This document shows positions 52,534 through 61,609 of a DNA stretch of 64,000 nt, one piece after another. The position numbers were made by a program, and so were the translations under genes. The stretch is from positions 1 to 64,000 of the forward strand of contig NZ_JAMQOQ010000003.1 in NCBI RefSeq assembly GCF_031624635.1, given 5' to 3'. The DNA comes from Halogeometricum sp. S3BR5-2. GTDB lineage: Archaea > Halobacteriota > Halobacteria > Halobacteriales > Haloferacaceae. The stretch's first letter is position 1. Every line of letters starts with the position of its first letter. The notes below the pieces were generated by a model, which saw only the letters and a list, made by a program, of their open reading frames with translations, did not search any database and was not told where the DNA came from.

Positions 52534-53310
52534 TCAGTACATCACTTTGCCCGCTGAGACGTTGAGGTCCTGTCCAGTCATCCGGTCGGCGTCGGAGGAG
52601 CAGAGGAACGCGACCGTGTTCGCGACGTCCTCTCTGTTGACCAGTTCGTTTCGAGGGCTCTGACTCTCGGCATCCGATCGGACCGCCCCGTAGGATCGGC
52701 CCGTCGCCTCTGCCTTCTCCTCAAAGACTCGCTGGATACGAGGGCCGTCGACCGACCCCGGACAGATCGCGTTGACGTTGATGTCGTGGTCGCCGACCTC
52801 GGCCGCGAGCGTCCTCGTGAATCCGATGAGCCCCATCTTCGAGGCCGCGTACGGTGTCCGCTGTGTGAGCGGTCGTTTTCCCGTCACCGAGGCGACGTTG
52901 ACAATGCGGCCGTACGACCGTGCTTTCATCGATGGAAGCAGCGTTCGACAGGTGTAGAACGCCCCCCGAAGGTTCACATCGAGGGTATCGTCCCACTCTT
53001 TCGAGTCGATGGACTCACACAGCGCGGTCGGTCCCGCAATACCGGCGTTGTTGACGAGGTACTCCACGCTGCCGAACTCTTCGAGTGCGGTCTCGACCGT
53101 CGATTCGACGGATTCGAGGTCGGTAACGTTGGTCTCGACCGCGCAAGCACGCTGGTTTTCGGTGTCGACGAGGTCGACGGTCTCCTGCATCTCGTTGGGG
53201 TTGAGATCGGCGACGACGATGTCGGCCCCGCGTCGTGCCAGCTCGACGCAGATGGCTTGGCCGATACCACGGCCGCCACCGGTAACTAGGGCTGTGCTGT
53301 CTTCCTGCAT
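52534..53310 (-). CDS. SDR-family oxidoreductase, second copy (258 aa)
   Basis: Short-chain dehydrogenase with TGGGRGIGQAI, NNAGI, Ser in VASVTG, and TPYAASKMG (Tyr-Lys). Residues 190-215 (DGPRIQRVFEEKAEATG) form the flexible substrate lid. It is divergent from the BKACE gene, across 176 bases. Only partly similar to the first SDR, so it probably handles a different hydroxy compound. I start at MQEDSTA (53310); the longer frame lacks sense. Confidence 0.88.
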   Translation of the reverse strand: MQEDSTALVTGGGRGIGQAICVELARRGADIVVADLNPNEMQETVDLVDTENQRACAVETNVTDLESVESTVETALEEFGSVEYLVNNAGIAGPTALCESIDSKEWDDTLDVNLRGAFYTCRTLLPSMKARSYGRIVNVASVTGKRPLTQRTPYAASKMGLIGFTRTLAAEVGDHDINVNAICPGSVDGPRIQRVFEEKAEATGRSYGAVRSDAESQSPRNELVNREDVANTVAFLCSSDADRMTGQDLNVSAGKVMY

Positions 53311-53486
53311 ACACTCACATCCCGAACGATGATTGATAAGCATTAGGGTTCTACCGGGGTCAGCCCCTCGCACGCGCACCCGGGCATTACTAATCAGAAG
53401 CGGAGTGAAACCGAGCCGCGCTCCGAAACAACCGTCCCAGACGCGCTCCCGGAAGAATTAACACGATGAAATAGGTGGGTTAGAGT

Positions 53487-54341
53487 ATGCCGTACAGTGG
53501 CTACGAAGATTACTTCGACCGAAAGCTCATCATCTCTGTCGCGACGACCGGTGGACACCACGGAAAGGAGGCGAACCCGAACCTCCCGACCCAGCCCGTC
53601 GAAGTGGCACAGGACGTCGCCGCCTGCGAGGAGGCAGGGGCGTCCATCGTCCACCTCCACGCCCGTGACGAAGACGGCGAGAAGACGAAATCGGTTGCCA
53701 GGTACCAGGAGCTCGTGGACGCGATTGACGAGTACTGCGACGACATCATCGTCAACTTCACTACAGGCGGTGGTGGCATCTACCCGCGGGAAGAGCGCAT
53801 CGCTCCGGTGCTCGAGACGGAGCCGCGCCCGGAGGTCGCGACCGTCGACTTGGGCCCCATCAACTTCGGCCAGACGCGGACAGCCGAGAACACGCGCGAG
53901 CAGAACGAGGAATACGCCGAGCGAATGCGCGAGGCCGGTGTCAAGCCCGAACTCGAACTGTTCAACCCGGGTCACATCCCGGAGGCCGAACACCTCATCG
54001 ACCAGGGTCTACTAGAGGAACCCTACTGGGCGACGGTCATCTTCGGGATGCAAAACGGGATGCCGCCCGGCCCCCGGAACCTGGAGGCCTTCGTCGACAA
54101 CCTGCCCGACCCCGTCGAGTGGCAGTGTCTCGCAGTCGGCAAGCACCAACTCCCGATGACAACCGCGGCCATCACGATGGGGGGCCACGTCCGCGTCGGG
54201 ATGGAAGACAACGTCTACTACCGGAAAGGTGAGCTCGCCGAGAGCAACGCACAGCTCGTCCGCCGTACCGCTCGTATCGCGGACGAACTTGAACGACCTA
54301 TCGCGTCTCCCACAGAGACCCGAGAGATGCTGGGGCTCTGA
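53487..54341 (+). CDS. BKACE-family beta-keto-acid cleavage enzyme (284 aa)
   Basis: TIM-barrel zinc enzyme. His56 and His58 in VHLHAR, and Arg236, Glu240 and Asp241 in GGHVRVGMEDN, match the metal and catalytic positions of 3-keto-5-aminohexanoate cleavage enzyme. It condenses a beta-keto acid with acetyl-CoA to give acetoacetate and a new CoA ester, as in lysine fermentation and carnitine degradation. It needs a beta-keto acid, which a neighbouring SDR could supply, and its CoA ester product could enter the thiolase steps. Start ATG at 53487. Confidence 0.92.
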   Translation: MPYSGYEDYFDRKLIISVATTGGHHGKEANPNLPTQPVEVAQDVAACEEAGASIVHLHARDEDGEKTKSVARYQELVDAIDEYCDDIIVNFTTGGGGIYPREERIAPVLETEPRPEVATVDLGPINFGQTRTAENTREQNEEYAERMREAGVKPELELFNPGHIPEAEHLIDQGLLEEPYWATVIFGMQNGMPPGPRNLEAFVDNLPDPVEWQCLAVGKHQLPMTTAAITMGGHVRVGMEDNVYYRKGELAESNAQLVRRTARIADELERPIASPTETREMLGL

Positions 54342-54682
54342 ATTCCGGACGCTCCGCGAAACCTCGGAGAAGCGACCGGGGTTCGCCCTGATTCGGGAGG
54401 CGCGAATCGCACCTTGATCGACGACGTGTGCCGAGACCCTATCTTCTGCACCCGATCCGTTCAGTTTGCTGCTTAAATTAAGCCCAGTACTGTGGTTTCC
54501 CGGCAGCCGCCGGGGTTTTTGCACCAATTCGTCGTCGGAGCCGTTTGCGCAAGAGCGAATTTTATATATCGTGGCACCGAGTAACATACAAATACGGTCT
54601 TCATTTCAGGGGCTACGTTTGAAGATTATCTGATGATTTGGGACACGCGAATTTTATATAGTGGCTACGGTATATGTAACGT
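54342..54682. other. Intergenic stretch with two copies of a promoter-like motif
   Basis: About 340 bases between the BKACE and IclR genes. It contains a G/C-rich inverted-type run (CAGCCGCCGGGGTTTTT, near 54500) that may end the BKACE transcript, and the two identical promoter-like motifs listed separately. No gene. Confidence 0.45.
54555..54660 (+). promoter_or_regulatory. Duplicated TATA motif before the second IclR gene
   Basis: GCGAATTTTATATA occurs exactly twice, at 54555-54568 and 54647-54660, 92 bases apart. The second copy is 23-36 bases before the ATG at 54683 and fits a leaderless promoter; the first may be an upstream promoter or operator. Confidence 0.5.
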
Positions 54683-55450
54683 ATGAACATCAACAATGGC
54701 GGTCGGCAGCTGCGGACCACGATGACCTCGCTCGAGGTCATAGAGAAGTTACGCGAGTTGGACGGCGCTCGAGTAACGGAGCTCGCGGAGGTACTCGATC
54801 TCTCACCGAGCACCGTTCACGCACACCTCTCGACCCTCGCCGGCGCGAATTACGTCGTCAAGTCGGGCGACATCTACCACCTCGGCCTCCAGTTCCTCGA
54901 ACTGGCGGACTACGTTCGCAACAGGAGAAACGCCTACAGGACCGCCGAATCGTACACCGACCGACTCGCACGGGAGACGGAGTGTCGGGCTGTCTTCGCC
55001 GTCGAAGAGAACGGACGAGGCGTCTACATGTACACTTACTCCGGGGAACACGCCGTCTGGAAGTACTCCACCGTTGGCAAGCGGTTTTACCTTCACCAGA
55101 CCGCCGTCGGAAAGGCCATCCTCTCTCGTCTCCCCGAAGAACGAGTCATCGCTATCATCGAAGAGTGGGGACTCCCGACGGGCACAGCGAACACCATCAC
55201 CGACCGGTCCGACCTGCTCGAGGAACTGAAGGTCATTCGGGATCGGGGCGTCTCGTTCAATAACGAGGAACAACTGGAGGGGGTAAAGGCAGTCGGCGTC
55301 CCCGTGGACGGCTCTGACGGTCGTGTCGCCGGTGCCTTCAGCGTCGCCAGTCCCGCGAATCGGATGACCGAAGATCGGTTCGAAGAGGAAATCCCGAAAA
55401 TTCTCCTCGGTGTCGCCAACGAGTTCGAACTCGAGAACTCGATGTCCTGA
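54683..55450 (+). CDS. IclR-family transcriptional regulator, second copy (255 aa)
   Basis: Winged helix near residues 12-65 (TTMTSLEVIEKL, LSPSTVHAHLSTL) followed by the IclR effector domain (HQTAVGKAILSRLPEERVIAII, GVPVDGSDGRVAGAFSVAS). It shares general structure with the first IclR gene (25782-26540) but only moderate sequence. It follows the BKACE gene and is the probable regulator of the second block. Its promoter carries the duplicated motif described above. Confidence 0.88.
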   Translation: MNINNGGRQLRTTMTSLEVIEKLRELDGARVTELAEVLDLSPSTVHAHLSTLAGANYVVKSGDIYHLGLQFLELADYVRNRRNAYRTAESYTDRLARETECRAVFAVEENGRGVYMYTYSGEHAVWKYSTVGKRFYLHQTAVGKAILSRLPEERVIAIIEEWGLPTGTANTITDRSDLLEELKVIRDRGVSFNNEEQLEGVKAVGVPVDGSDGRVAGAFSVASPANRMTEDRFEEEIPKILLGVANEFELENSMS

Positions 55451-56145
55451 CGTCGACTCTGCGCGCCCAATTCTTGACAGTTTTATATCTGTAATGGCTC
55501 CGCGTCCGAACTGTACGTCCGCGATAGTTGTTATTACATACCTACTATTGTGAGGATAATCCGCCTGCTGTCGTCAAGACTTCCGAGCAACTCCCACGAG
55601 GGCACTATTCTGCAATCGATGTCTTTTGCCGGTCGACGGCCACCTTACAGCGGTCAGTTTACCGGTTCTTCCTCCAGTTCAGGCTTCTTCTATACATAAT
55701 AGATTGGATAGCTTCGTATCATATAACCGTTGCTATACGAATAACGCACCTCCGAAGTATCGACGAAAACTCGGACGGACACAAGGTCGCCCTAGACCAC
55801 GAGTTCCGGTCAACGGTTGAAATTGCGGCGCACTCTCCAGCCCAACGCTCAGTTTCTCTCAACGGTTCGGTAAGCGAGAAAACTAAGTGTGTCGCGTATT
55901 CGATACAGGATTTTGCTTACTGTACGGTTATCTGACGTTATTCCTAACGATGTGATAAAGCGAGCGCGATATCACATCGTCAATGCCGGCTCGATATCCT
56001 GTTCCCTCATCGAACGGTGACCGCTCAGAGGAACTAACGGAGGTCGTGGGAGTCTCCGAGAGATCAATCGAGAAATCGGCCTCCACCGAATCCATCACAT
56101 TAACCGTTAGTCCCATTCAGACGAGAGCTCTCTAATTTACTTTGT
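55451..56145. other. Gene-poor, AT-richer stretch, about 700 bases
   Basis: No supported gene. Short frames on both strands end here but none has haloarchaeal composition. The lower GC from 55480 to 55760 sets it apart from the flanking blocks and suggests old insertion-derived DNA. Confidence 0.4.
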
Positions 56146-56322
56146 TCAATTTGGCATTCGAGTGTTTAGTCGTCTGTGAGCGTAACAGTCGATCGCAGCC
56201 CATTCAAACGCCTCGTCATCGGGGCGAACGACGAGCGGCTCGGCGCGCTCGGCCCCGCTCACGGCTACGATCGAATGGAAATCCTCCGTTGACGGGACGT
56301 ACGACCGGGCTGACGCAGTCAT
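56146..56322 (-). CDS. Small hypothetical protein (58 aa), low confidence
   Basis: An ATG at 56320-56322 opens a 58-codon frame, reading MTASARSYVPSTEDFHSIVA to ...IDCYAHRRLNTRMPN. The middle part (EPLVVRPDDEAFEWAAIDC) is acidic and hydrophobic in a protein-like way. It is the terminal part of a longer minus frame that has no coding character further up. It may be a true small gene or a remnant. Confidence 0.35.
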   Translation of the reverse strand: MTASARSYVPSTEDFHSIVAVSGAERAEPLVVRPDDEAFEWAAIDCYAHRRLNTRMPN

Positions 56323-56504
56323 CCCACTCGAAGCGCGGCCTTGCTGGTCGTTCTCAGCGCGTTTCGGTTCCAAGGGAAAGATATCCGAATAGGACGGCGG
56401 AGACGAACGCAGACGGCGGCAAAACGAGCGAATCCGGAGGCGCAGCCGCGAAACAAGGTCAGTCGGCGGACGACGGCGTCCGGCGGTCGATATCGGGTAT
56501 CGGC

Positions 56505-57806
56505 TTACGGCCAGAGCCCGCGTGCCTCGTGCGCCTCGGCGATTCGAGACAGTGCGACGATGTAGGCCGCGTCCCGCCAGGTGACGTCGCGACGCTCGAA
56601 CTCCGTCTGGACGGCGTTCCAGGCGGTCTGCATCTCCGCTTCGAGTTCGTCGTTCACTCGGTCGAGCGACCACGCTCGTCGGTTGATGTCCTGTAGCCAC
56701 TCGAAGTAGCTCACCGTGACGCCGCCGGCGTTCGCGAGAATATCGGGGATCACGGCGATATCTCGCTCCGCCAGGGTCGAATCGGCCGCGGACGTCGTCG
56801 GACCGTTCGCGCCTTCGACGACGAAATCCGCGGCGATCGCCGCTGCGTTCTCGGCGGTGATCACGTTCCCGAGTGCCGCGGGAATGAGGACGTCGACGTC
56901 GAGTGTGAGTAGTTCCTCGTTCGAGATGACCTCGTCCGCGTACGTCGTGACGGCCTCGGGTTCTTCGTCGTGTGAGGGGACCGCGGCCGTATCGATACCC
57001 GAGGGGTCGTACATGGCGCCGTTCACGTCGCTGATGGCGACGACGGTCGCTCCCCACTCGTCGAGGAGTCGAGCGGCGTTCGCCCCGACGCTCCCGTAGC
57101 CTTGGATTGCGACCGTCGCGTCCCCGAGCGGGCGGTCGTAGTGTTCGCACACGAGCTGCGTGATAATCGCGACGCTCCGACCGGGTGCTTCTTCACGTCC
57201 CTCGCTGCCGCCGATCACCGGGGGCTTGCCGGTGACGACGCCCGGTATCGTCTCGCCCTCCTGCATCGAGTAGGCGTCCATCAACCACGCCATCGTCTGG
57301 GGATCCGTCCCCATGTCGGGCGCCGGAATATCTTGATTGGGACCGATGACGTCGCGAATCTCTTGGGCGAATCGCCGAGTGAGACGCTCTTTTTCGGCCG
57401 TGCTCAGCTCTTTCGGGTCGATGGCGATACCGCCCTTGGCACCCCCGAACGGGATGTTCATGACGGCACATTTCCACGTCATCCACATGCCGAGTCCGAC
57501 GCACTCGTCTCTGGTTACGTCGGGATGGTACCGAAGCCCGCCTTTGAACGGACCTCGAACGCTATCGTGCTGGGCCCGATAGCCGCTGAAGACTTCGACG
57601 GTTCCGTCGTCTCGTTTGATGGGGACCGTCACCTCGTGGACCTTCTTCGGATGCTTGAGCCGTTCGACGATACTCGGGTCGATATCGAGGTAGTCGGCGG
57701 CGTGGGACAACTGTCGGCGGGCCGTCTCGAGCGTCGACTCCGATTCGGTCGAGACTGCCGCCGCATCGTCTGTCTCACCGCGGGTCGTCTCTGGTTGGGA
57801 GGCCAT
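56505..57806 (-). CDS. Glutamate dehydrogenase (Glu/Leu/Phe/Val dehydrogenase family, 433 aa)
   Basis: Complete hexameric-type [22 protein letters not shown], the Lys-containing [13 protein letters not shown] (active site Lys) and the Rossmann motif [16 protein letters not shown]. It interconverts glutamate and 2-oxoglutarate with ammonia. The N-terminal 35 residues are an acidic haloarchaeal extension. Start is MASQPETT (57806); the longer frame adds 34 Arg-rich residues. It begins two bases before the stop-codon region of the small zinc peptide upstream, which overlaps closely, implying one transcript. Confidence 0.92.
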   Translation of the reverse strand: MASQPETTRGETDDAAAVSTESESTLETARRQLSHAADYLDIDPSIVERLKHPKKVHEVTVPIKRDDGTVEVFSGYRAQHDSVRGPFKGGLRYHPDVTRDECVGLGMWMTWKCAVMNIPFGGAKGGIAIDPKELSTAEKERLTRRFAQEIRDVIGPNQDIPAPDMGTDPQTMAWLMDAYSMQEGETIPGVVTGKPPVIGGSEGREEAPGRSVAIITQLVCEHYDRPLGDATVAIQGYGSVGANAARLLDEWGATVVAISDVNGAMYDPSGIDTAAVPSHDEEPEAVTTYADEVISNEELLTLDVDVLIPAALGNVITAENAAAIAADFVVEGANGPTTSAADSTLAERDIAVIPDILANAGGVTVSYFEWLQDINRRAWSLDRVNDELEAEMQTAWNAVQTEFERRDVTWRDAAYIVALSRIAEAHEARGLWP

Positions 57807-57808
57807 GG

Positions 57809-57952
57809 CTATTCGAGCGGTATTCGGCGGTTTCGCATCTGCCCCCCGCAGTCGGGACACTGACCGGGGCTGTTCCGTTCGACGACGATGTTGCCGCACT
57901 CGAAACACTCGTACGGGGTTTCCGCGCCGGGTTCGGATTCGACATCTCTCAT
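57809..57952 (-). CDS. Rubrerythrin-like zinc-ribbon peptide (47 aa)
   Basis: A 47-residue protein with CFECG (Cys16, Cys19) and CPDCG (Cys32, Cys35) in a two-CxxC zinc ribbon, as in the haloarchaeal 'rubrerythrin-like domain' family. No ferritin-like iron-binding domain is attached, so it is an isolated ribbon. It ends two bases before the GDH start on the same strand, hence almost certainly co-transcribed. Role unknown. Confidence 0.8.
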   Translation of the reverse strand: MRDVESEPGAETPYECFECGNIVVERNSPGQCPDCGGQMRNRRIPLE

Positions 57953-58028
57953 AGTGAGTTCACGAGCGCCAGCGGGGAGACCCGGGCACTCGGGGAGAAC
58001 GTAATAGGTGTATTAGGGAGTATTCGGT

Positions 58029-58075
58029 GGTTGATTATCGAACTACAGTTGAAATCGGGGGTTAATTATTGAACC
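58029..58075. promoter_or_regulatory. Two direct repeats upstream of the zinc-ribbon/GDH transcript
   Basis: GGTTGATTATCGAAC (58029-58043) and GGTTAATTATTGAAC (58060-58074) are direct repeats 31 bases apart, about three helical turns. Each is also near-palindromic (GGTT...AACC). They lie 77-123 bases upstream of the start at 57952, and look like binding sites for a dimeric activator or repressor. Confidence 0.45.
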
Positions 58076-58089
58076 ACTCCGGTCGCATC

Positions 58090-60951
58090 TCAGGTGGAGA
58101 GCGTCGTCTCCTCGAAGAGCGTCTCGAACAGTTTTCGCTGGACGGTCCGAACGTGCTTGTAGAACGCGGGCGGGGAGATACCGAGCGTCGTCGCGATATC
58201 TTCGCCGGTGTTCTCGCGCGGTGACTCGAAGAAGCCGCTGTAGTAGGCCGTCTGGACGACTTCGAGTTGCCGGTCGGTCAGCCTATCGAGGAACGTCGAG
58301 TAAAGGTCGTGTTCGATCGATTGATCGAGCGTCTGCTTCGACCGGAGTTCGACGCTGGAAAACGTCTTGCGAACGAGTTGCGTGATCGTTCTCAGATCGC
58401 TGCTGCTCGGAATATCGATGACGAGCGTCGTGGTGGTGGGGTCGGCGGTCGCCTCGCGGAACACGGCGCCGTGATCGGCTAATTCCAAGGCGAGAAACGG
58501 CTGCGTGAGACGCAACCGGAGGACGCCGCCGTCACGGTCGGCGCTGATCTGCTGGACGTCGTCGATCGCGACCAGTTGCGATGCGGCGTCGGCGACGTCT
58601 TCTAACGGTGCGTCTTCGACCGTGACGAACACGTAGCTCCCCTCGGTGGACTGCTGGACGCCGCCTTGATACGAGAGCGTGCACGACGCGTTCTTCGCGA
58701 GCCGTGAGAGAACGAACGCCGAGTCGTCGACCGCGAACTCGACGCGAGTCATCGACGTGGTGAGCAGTGCGTTCTTCCGTTCGATCGCACTGAGCGCCGA
58801 CGCGATGGTTTCGCCGAGTTCGGCCAGCACGGCCTTCGCCGTGTCGTCGAACGCGTCTCGAGTCGGCGCGTAGACTGTGAGCACCCCGTGCGTGAGGTCG
58901 TTGTACGCGAGAGGGATACTCAATACGGAGAGATAGTCGCGAGCGAGCGCATCCTTTCGCCACGCGTCCTCCCGAAGGCCGGCAGCGACGTTCGAGACCG
59001 TTGTCACCTCGCCCGTCGCCGCGGTCTGTCCGGCCGGGTCGGTCCCCGAGGCGGCGATCGCGAACGAACGGCTGTCCAGATACCCCTGATCGGTACCCGC
59101 CCAGGCTCGCGGCTCGACGGTCCCCGTCGTCGAGTCGATCGTTCCGATCCACGCGAATCGGAATCGGTCGTCGGCCGTCAGCAGTTCACAGACCGTGTGA
59201 TCGATCTCTTCGCGCGTCTCCGCTTGGACGATAGCTTGGTCGATCTCTCGAATCGTCTCGTTCGTTCGGTTCAGGGCGGTCAGTTGTTCGTTTTGCGCGT
59301 GGAGCGTGCGGTCTTGCGCTCGGAGTCGCGATTCGCGAGAGACGCGGTCGAGCGCCGCCTCGGCGGTCGCCGCGAGCAGGTCGGCTAGCTCTCTGGTCAC
59401 GTCGTCGAAGATACCGACCTCGTTCGATCCCGCGACGAACACGCCGTGATCGCCGAGTGGAATGTAACTCACGCTCCGGAGGTCCGTCGCCCGGTTCTCG
59501 AGGAGATTCGCGTCGTGGACGTCGTCGAAGAAGAGGGCTTCGTCCTCGACGAAGCTGTAGCTCGGAAGGGTTGCTCCATCGGCGTGGACAGTCGGGAGCG
59601 GACCGTTCAGTTCCCGCATCGTCTCGGAGTACGCGACGGGTTCGAGGTCGTTGGCGTCAGCATCGAAGAGATAGACCGCGCTGGCGTCGAGGTTGAGCAC
59701 CCCGAGCGTGTCGTCGACGACGTGTTGGGCGATTTCGCGGTGCGTTTCGGCGTACAGGAAATCCCGGGCGGTCTCTTGGAGCGTCGCCAGCGCTTCCTCG
59801 CGTTGCTTGCGTTTCGTGATTTCGCGACAGCTGAAGAGAAGCGTGCCGTCCTGAATCGAGACTTCGCGAACGTTGACCAACAGCGTGTGCTCGCGACCGG
59901 CTTTGTCGATCGCGGTCGTCTCGATGTTCTTGAGGACGCCCTCCGCTGCGAGCTCCTCCCGGGCGAAGAGGTCGTCACCGAGGAGTTCGTCGACCGTTCC
60001 TAGTTCGCGGATCTCCGCGGCCGTGTAGCCGAAGATGAAGTGGACGTTAGGGCAGACGTACGTGTACTCCCCGGATTCGTCCGTGATGAGGACGGTATCC
60101 GTCATGTTGTTGAGCGTCACACGGTGGAGTTCCTCGGATCGACGAAGGTTACGTTCGAGGTCGACGCGTTCGGTGATGTCCACGCCCTCGACGACGATGG
60201 AAACGAGGTCGCCGCGCTCGTTCTCGACCGGTCGTACGGAGAGGTCGACGACGCGCGGGTCGTCGAGACGTGACGACTGGGAGACGACGACGTTACCGAA
60301 CGTACCGCCGAGCGCCTCGTCGATGATTCGGTGAATCTCCGCCTCCGTCGTGTCGGTCTGCGACCACCACGGAAGCGTCCAGAACGGTTCGCCGACGATG
60401 GCGCCGACGTCCTCGTCGATCATCTCTCGCGCCGTCTGGTTCACGCGGGCGAGCGAGCCGTCGGGGTCGAGGACCCACGTCGCCGTCCGCGAGTCGTTGA
60501 AAATCGCGTCGAACTGTCTGGCGCGGTCGCTTCGCGTGGTCGATCGCTGCGCGGATCGGATCGCGCGCTCCGTCCGTTCGAGTAGCTCCGTCGTCGTCCG
60601 CTCGGATGAGTCCGTCAGCGCGACGTAGTCGGTCACCCCGGCACCGATCGCCTCGCTGGCGATGGCTTCACTCCCGGAAGCGGTGGCGACGATCACCGGG
60701 AAGACGGTGGTCTCGGTGCGAATCTCTCTGAGCAGTTCGAGCCCGGTCGCTTCGCCGAACGCGTACTCGGTGACGAGACAGTCCAGGGTTCGATTCCGAA
60801 AGGCGGCCAGCGCGTCGGCCTTGGTTTCGACTCGCCGGACGGTCGCAGCCGTTCGCGTTTCGAGCGCCGTCGCAAACTGGGCGAGCCAGTCGCTCGTTCC
60901 GACGAGCAGCACGGACGACGTATCGAGGATGGAATCCGAAGACGGCATCAT
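58090..60951 (-). CDS. Bat-type sensor-regulator with receiver-like, PAS, GAF and HTH_10 domains (953 aa)
   Basis: Domains in order: a receiver-like domain (about 13-125) whose phospho-acceptor position holds Glu62 instead of Asp (CLVTEYAF); two PAS domains (about 143-265 and 268-385); two GAF domains (about 395-550 and 590-740); a bacterio-opsin-activator (Bat) domain and a C-terminal HTH_10 (about 890-950; TGEDIATTLGISPPAFYKHVRTVQ). It is a cytoplasmic one-component regulator sensing light, redox or small ligands. The Glu mimics a phosphorylated state, so the receiver is likely constitutive. Transcribed toward the gdh pair, 137 bases upstream of its start. Confidence 0.9.
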   Translation of the reverse strand: MMPSSDSILDTSSVLLVGTSDWLAQFATALETRTAATVRRVETKADALAAFRNRTLDCLVTEYAFGEATGLELLREIRTETTVFPVIVATASGSEAIASEAIGAGVTDYVALTDSSERTTTELLERTERAIRSAQRSTTRSDRARQFDAIFNDSRTATWVLDPDGSLARVNQTAREMIDEDVGAIVGEPFWTLPWWSQTDTTEAEIHRIIDEALGGTFGNVVVSQSSRLDDPRVVDLSVRPVENERGDLVSIVVEGVDITERVDLERNLRRSEELHRVTLNNMTDTVLITDESGEYTYVCPNVHFIFGYTAAEIRELGTVDELLGDDLFAREELAAEGVLKNIETTAIDKAGREHTLLVNVREVSIQDGTLLFSCREITKRKQREEALATLQETARDFLYAETHREIAQHVVDDTLGVLNLDASAVYLFDADANDLEPVAYSETMRELNGPLPTVHADGATLPSYSFVEDEALFFDDVHDANLLENRATDLRSVSYIPLGDHGVFVAGSNEVGIFDDVTRELADLLAATAEAALDRVSRESRLRAQDRTLHAQNEQLTALNRTNETIREIDQAIVQAETREEIDHTVCELLTADDRFRFAWIGTIDSTTGTVEPRAWAGTDQGYLDSRSFAIAASGTDPAGQTAATGEVTTVSNVAAGLREDAWRKDALARDYLSVLSIPLAYNDLTHGVLTVYAPTRDAFDDTAKAVLAELGETIASALSAIERKNALLTTSMTRVEFAVDDSAFVLSRLAKNASCTLSYQGGVQQSTEGSYVFVTVEDAPLEDVADAASQLVAIDDVQQISADRDGGVLRLRLTQPFLALELADHGAVFREATADPTTTTLVIDIPSSSDLRTITQLVRKTFSSVELRSKQTLDQSIEHDLYSTFLDRLTDRQLEVVQTAYYSGFFESPRENTGEDIATTLGISPPAFYKHVRTVQRKLFETLFEETTLST

Positions 60952-61429
60952 CCGAGACTCGGGACTCGATGGGGAGTCGCTGCCGCGCTCGTTCGAATCT
61001 CACGTCGGTTCGGCGCCGAATCGAGAACCACGCGTATCACTGGTAGCAGTACGACCCCCGAATCTCAAAGCTGTTTGCCACGTGACCTTCGCACTTCCGA
61101 CGACCCGGATGGGGCGGCAGACCGGACGTCTCACGCTCGAACCCACGAGTTTGCTCGTGGGAAGACGGCCAACGGTGGCGCCGGCGTTCCGAATCGAACC
61201 GGTCAGCATATCCCTCGTCTTCGAACGAAACGAACGGACGTCAATGATACTTGAGACTATCATACTTCAGAGTACGATTCTGAGAAATATTATTGCGAAT
61301 CGTTGCGTTCGTGACACACGCGTTCAGCGACGATATCCCAGCAGTCGACAACGTGCAACGGCTGACCGCCCGCTTTTTCGATCTACGTCCGGACTCGGAA
61401 GCGCTCGCTCGTCTCGCCGGAGAACGGCG
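60952..61429. other. Intergenic stretch, about 480 bases
   Basis: No gene seen; it contains one insertion-sequence-type hairpin listed separately (61142-61161). A stretch near 61260-61290 is AT-rich (ATTATTGCG). Confidence 0.4.
61142..61161. repeat. Orphan insertion-sequence-type hairpin
   Basis: CCCACGAG-TTTG-CTCGTGGG forms a perfect 8-base stem with a 4-base loop, the form of the tnpB element ends nearby. No transposase is attached; possibly a solo end. Confidence 0.4.
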
Positions 61430-61609
61430 TCAACTCCTCGCCGGCTTGGCGAGGCGGAGTAACTCGAGACTCCAGTCCGGTTTCTCACTTTCTGTCCGGA
61501 AACTGTAGCCGCCCGCGACGTCGACGCCGTTCGCTTCGGCACTCCGGATGAGTGCCTCGAGTTGGTCGGTGAGTTCGTCTCTCGTCTCCGGCGGTCGTGT
61601 TTGCTTCAT
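61430..61609 (-). CDS. Small haloarchaeal protein (59 aa)
   Basis: ATG at 61607-61609 to TGA at 61430-61432, 59 residues: an acidic helix (PPETRDELTDQLEALIRSAE) then ANGVDVAGGYSFRTESEKPD and WSLELLRLAKPARS. The block NGVDVxGG...PDW is a recurring pattern in short haloarchaeal proteins, supporting a real gene. No cysteines. Role unknown. Confidence 0.6.
   Translation of the reverse strand: MKQTRPPETRDELTDQLEALIRSAEANGVDVAGGYSFRTESEKPDWSLELLRLAKPARS

Noticed and set aside
56323-57150. Long minus-strand frame inside the glutamate dehydrogenase gene
   Set aside because: Very Arg-rich shadow frame of GDH; only its last 58 codons, outside GDH, were kept as a weak small gene.
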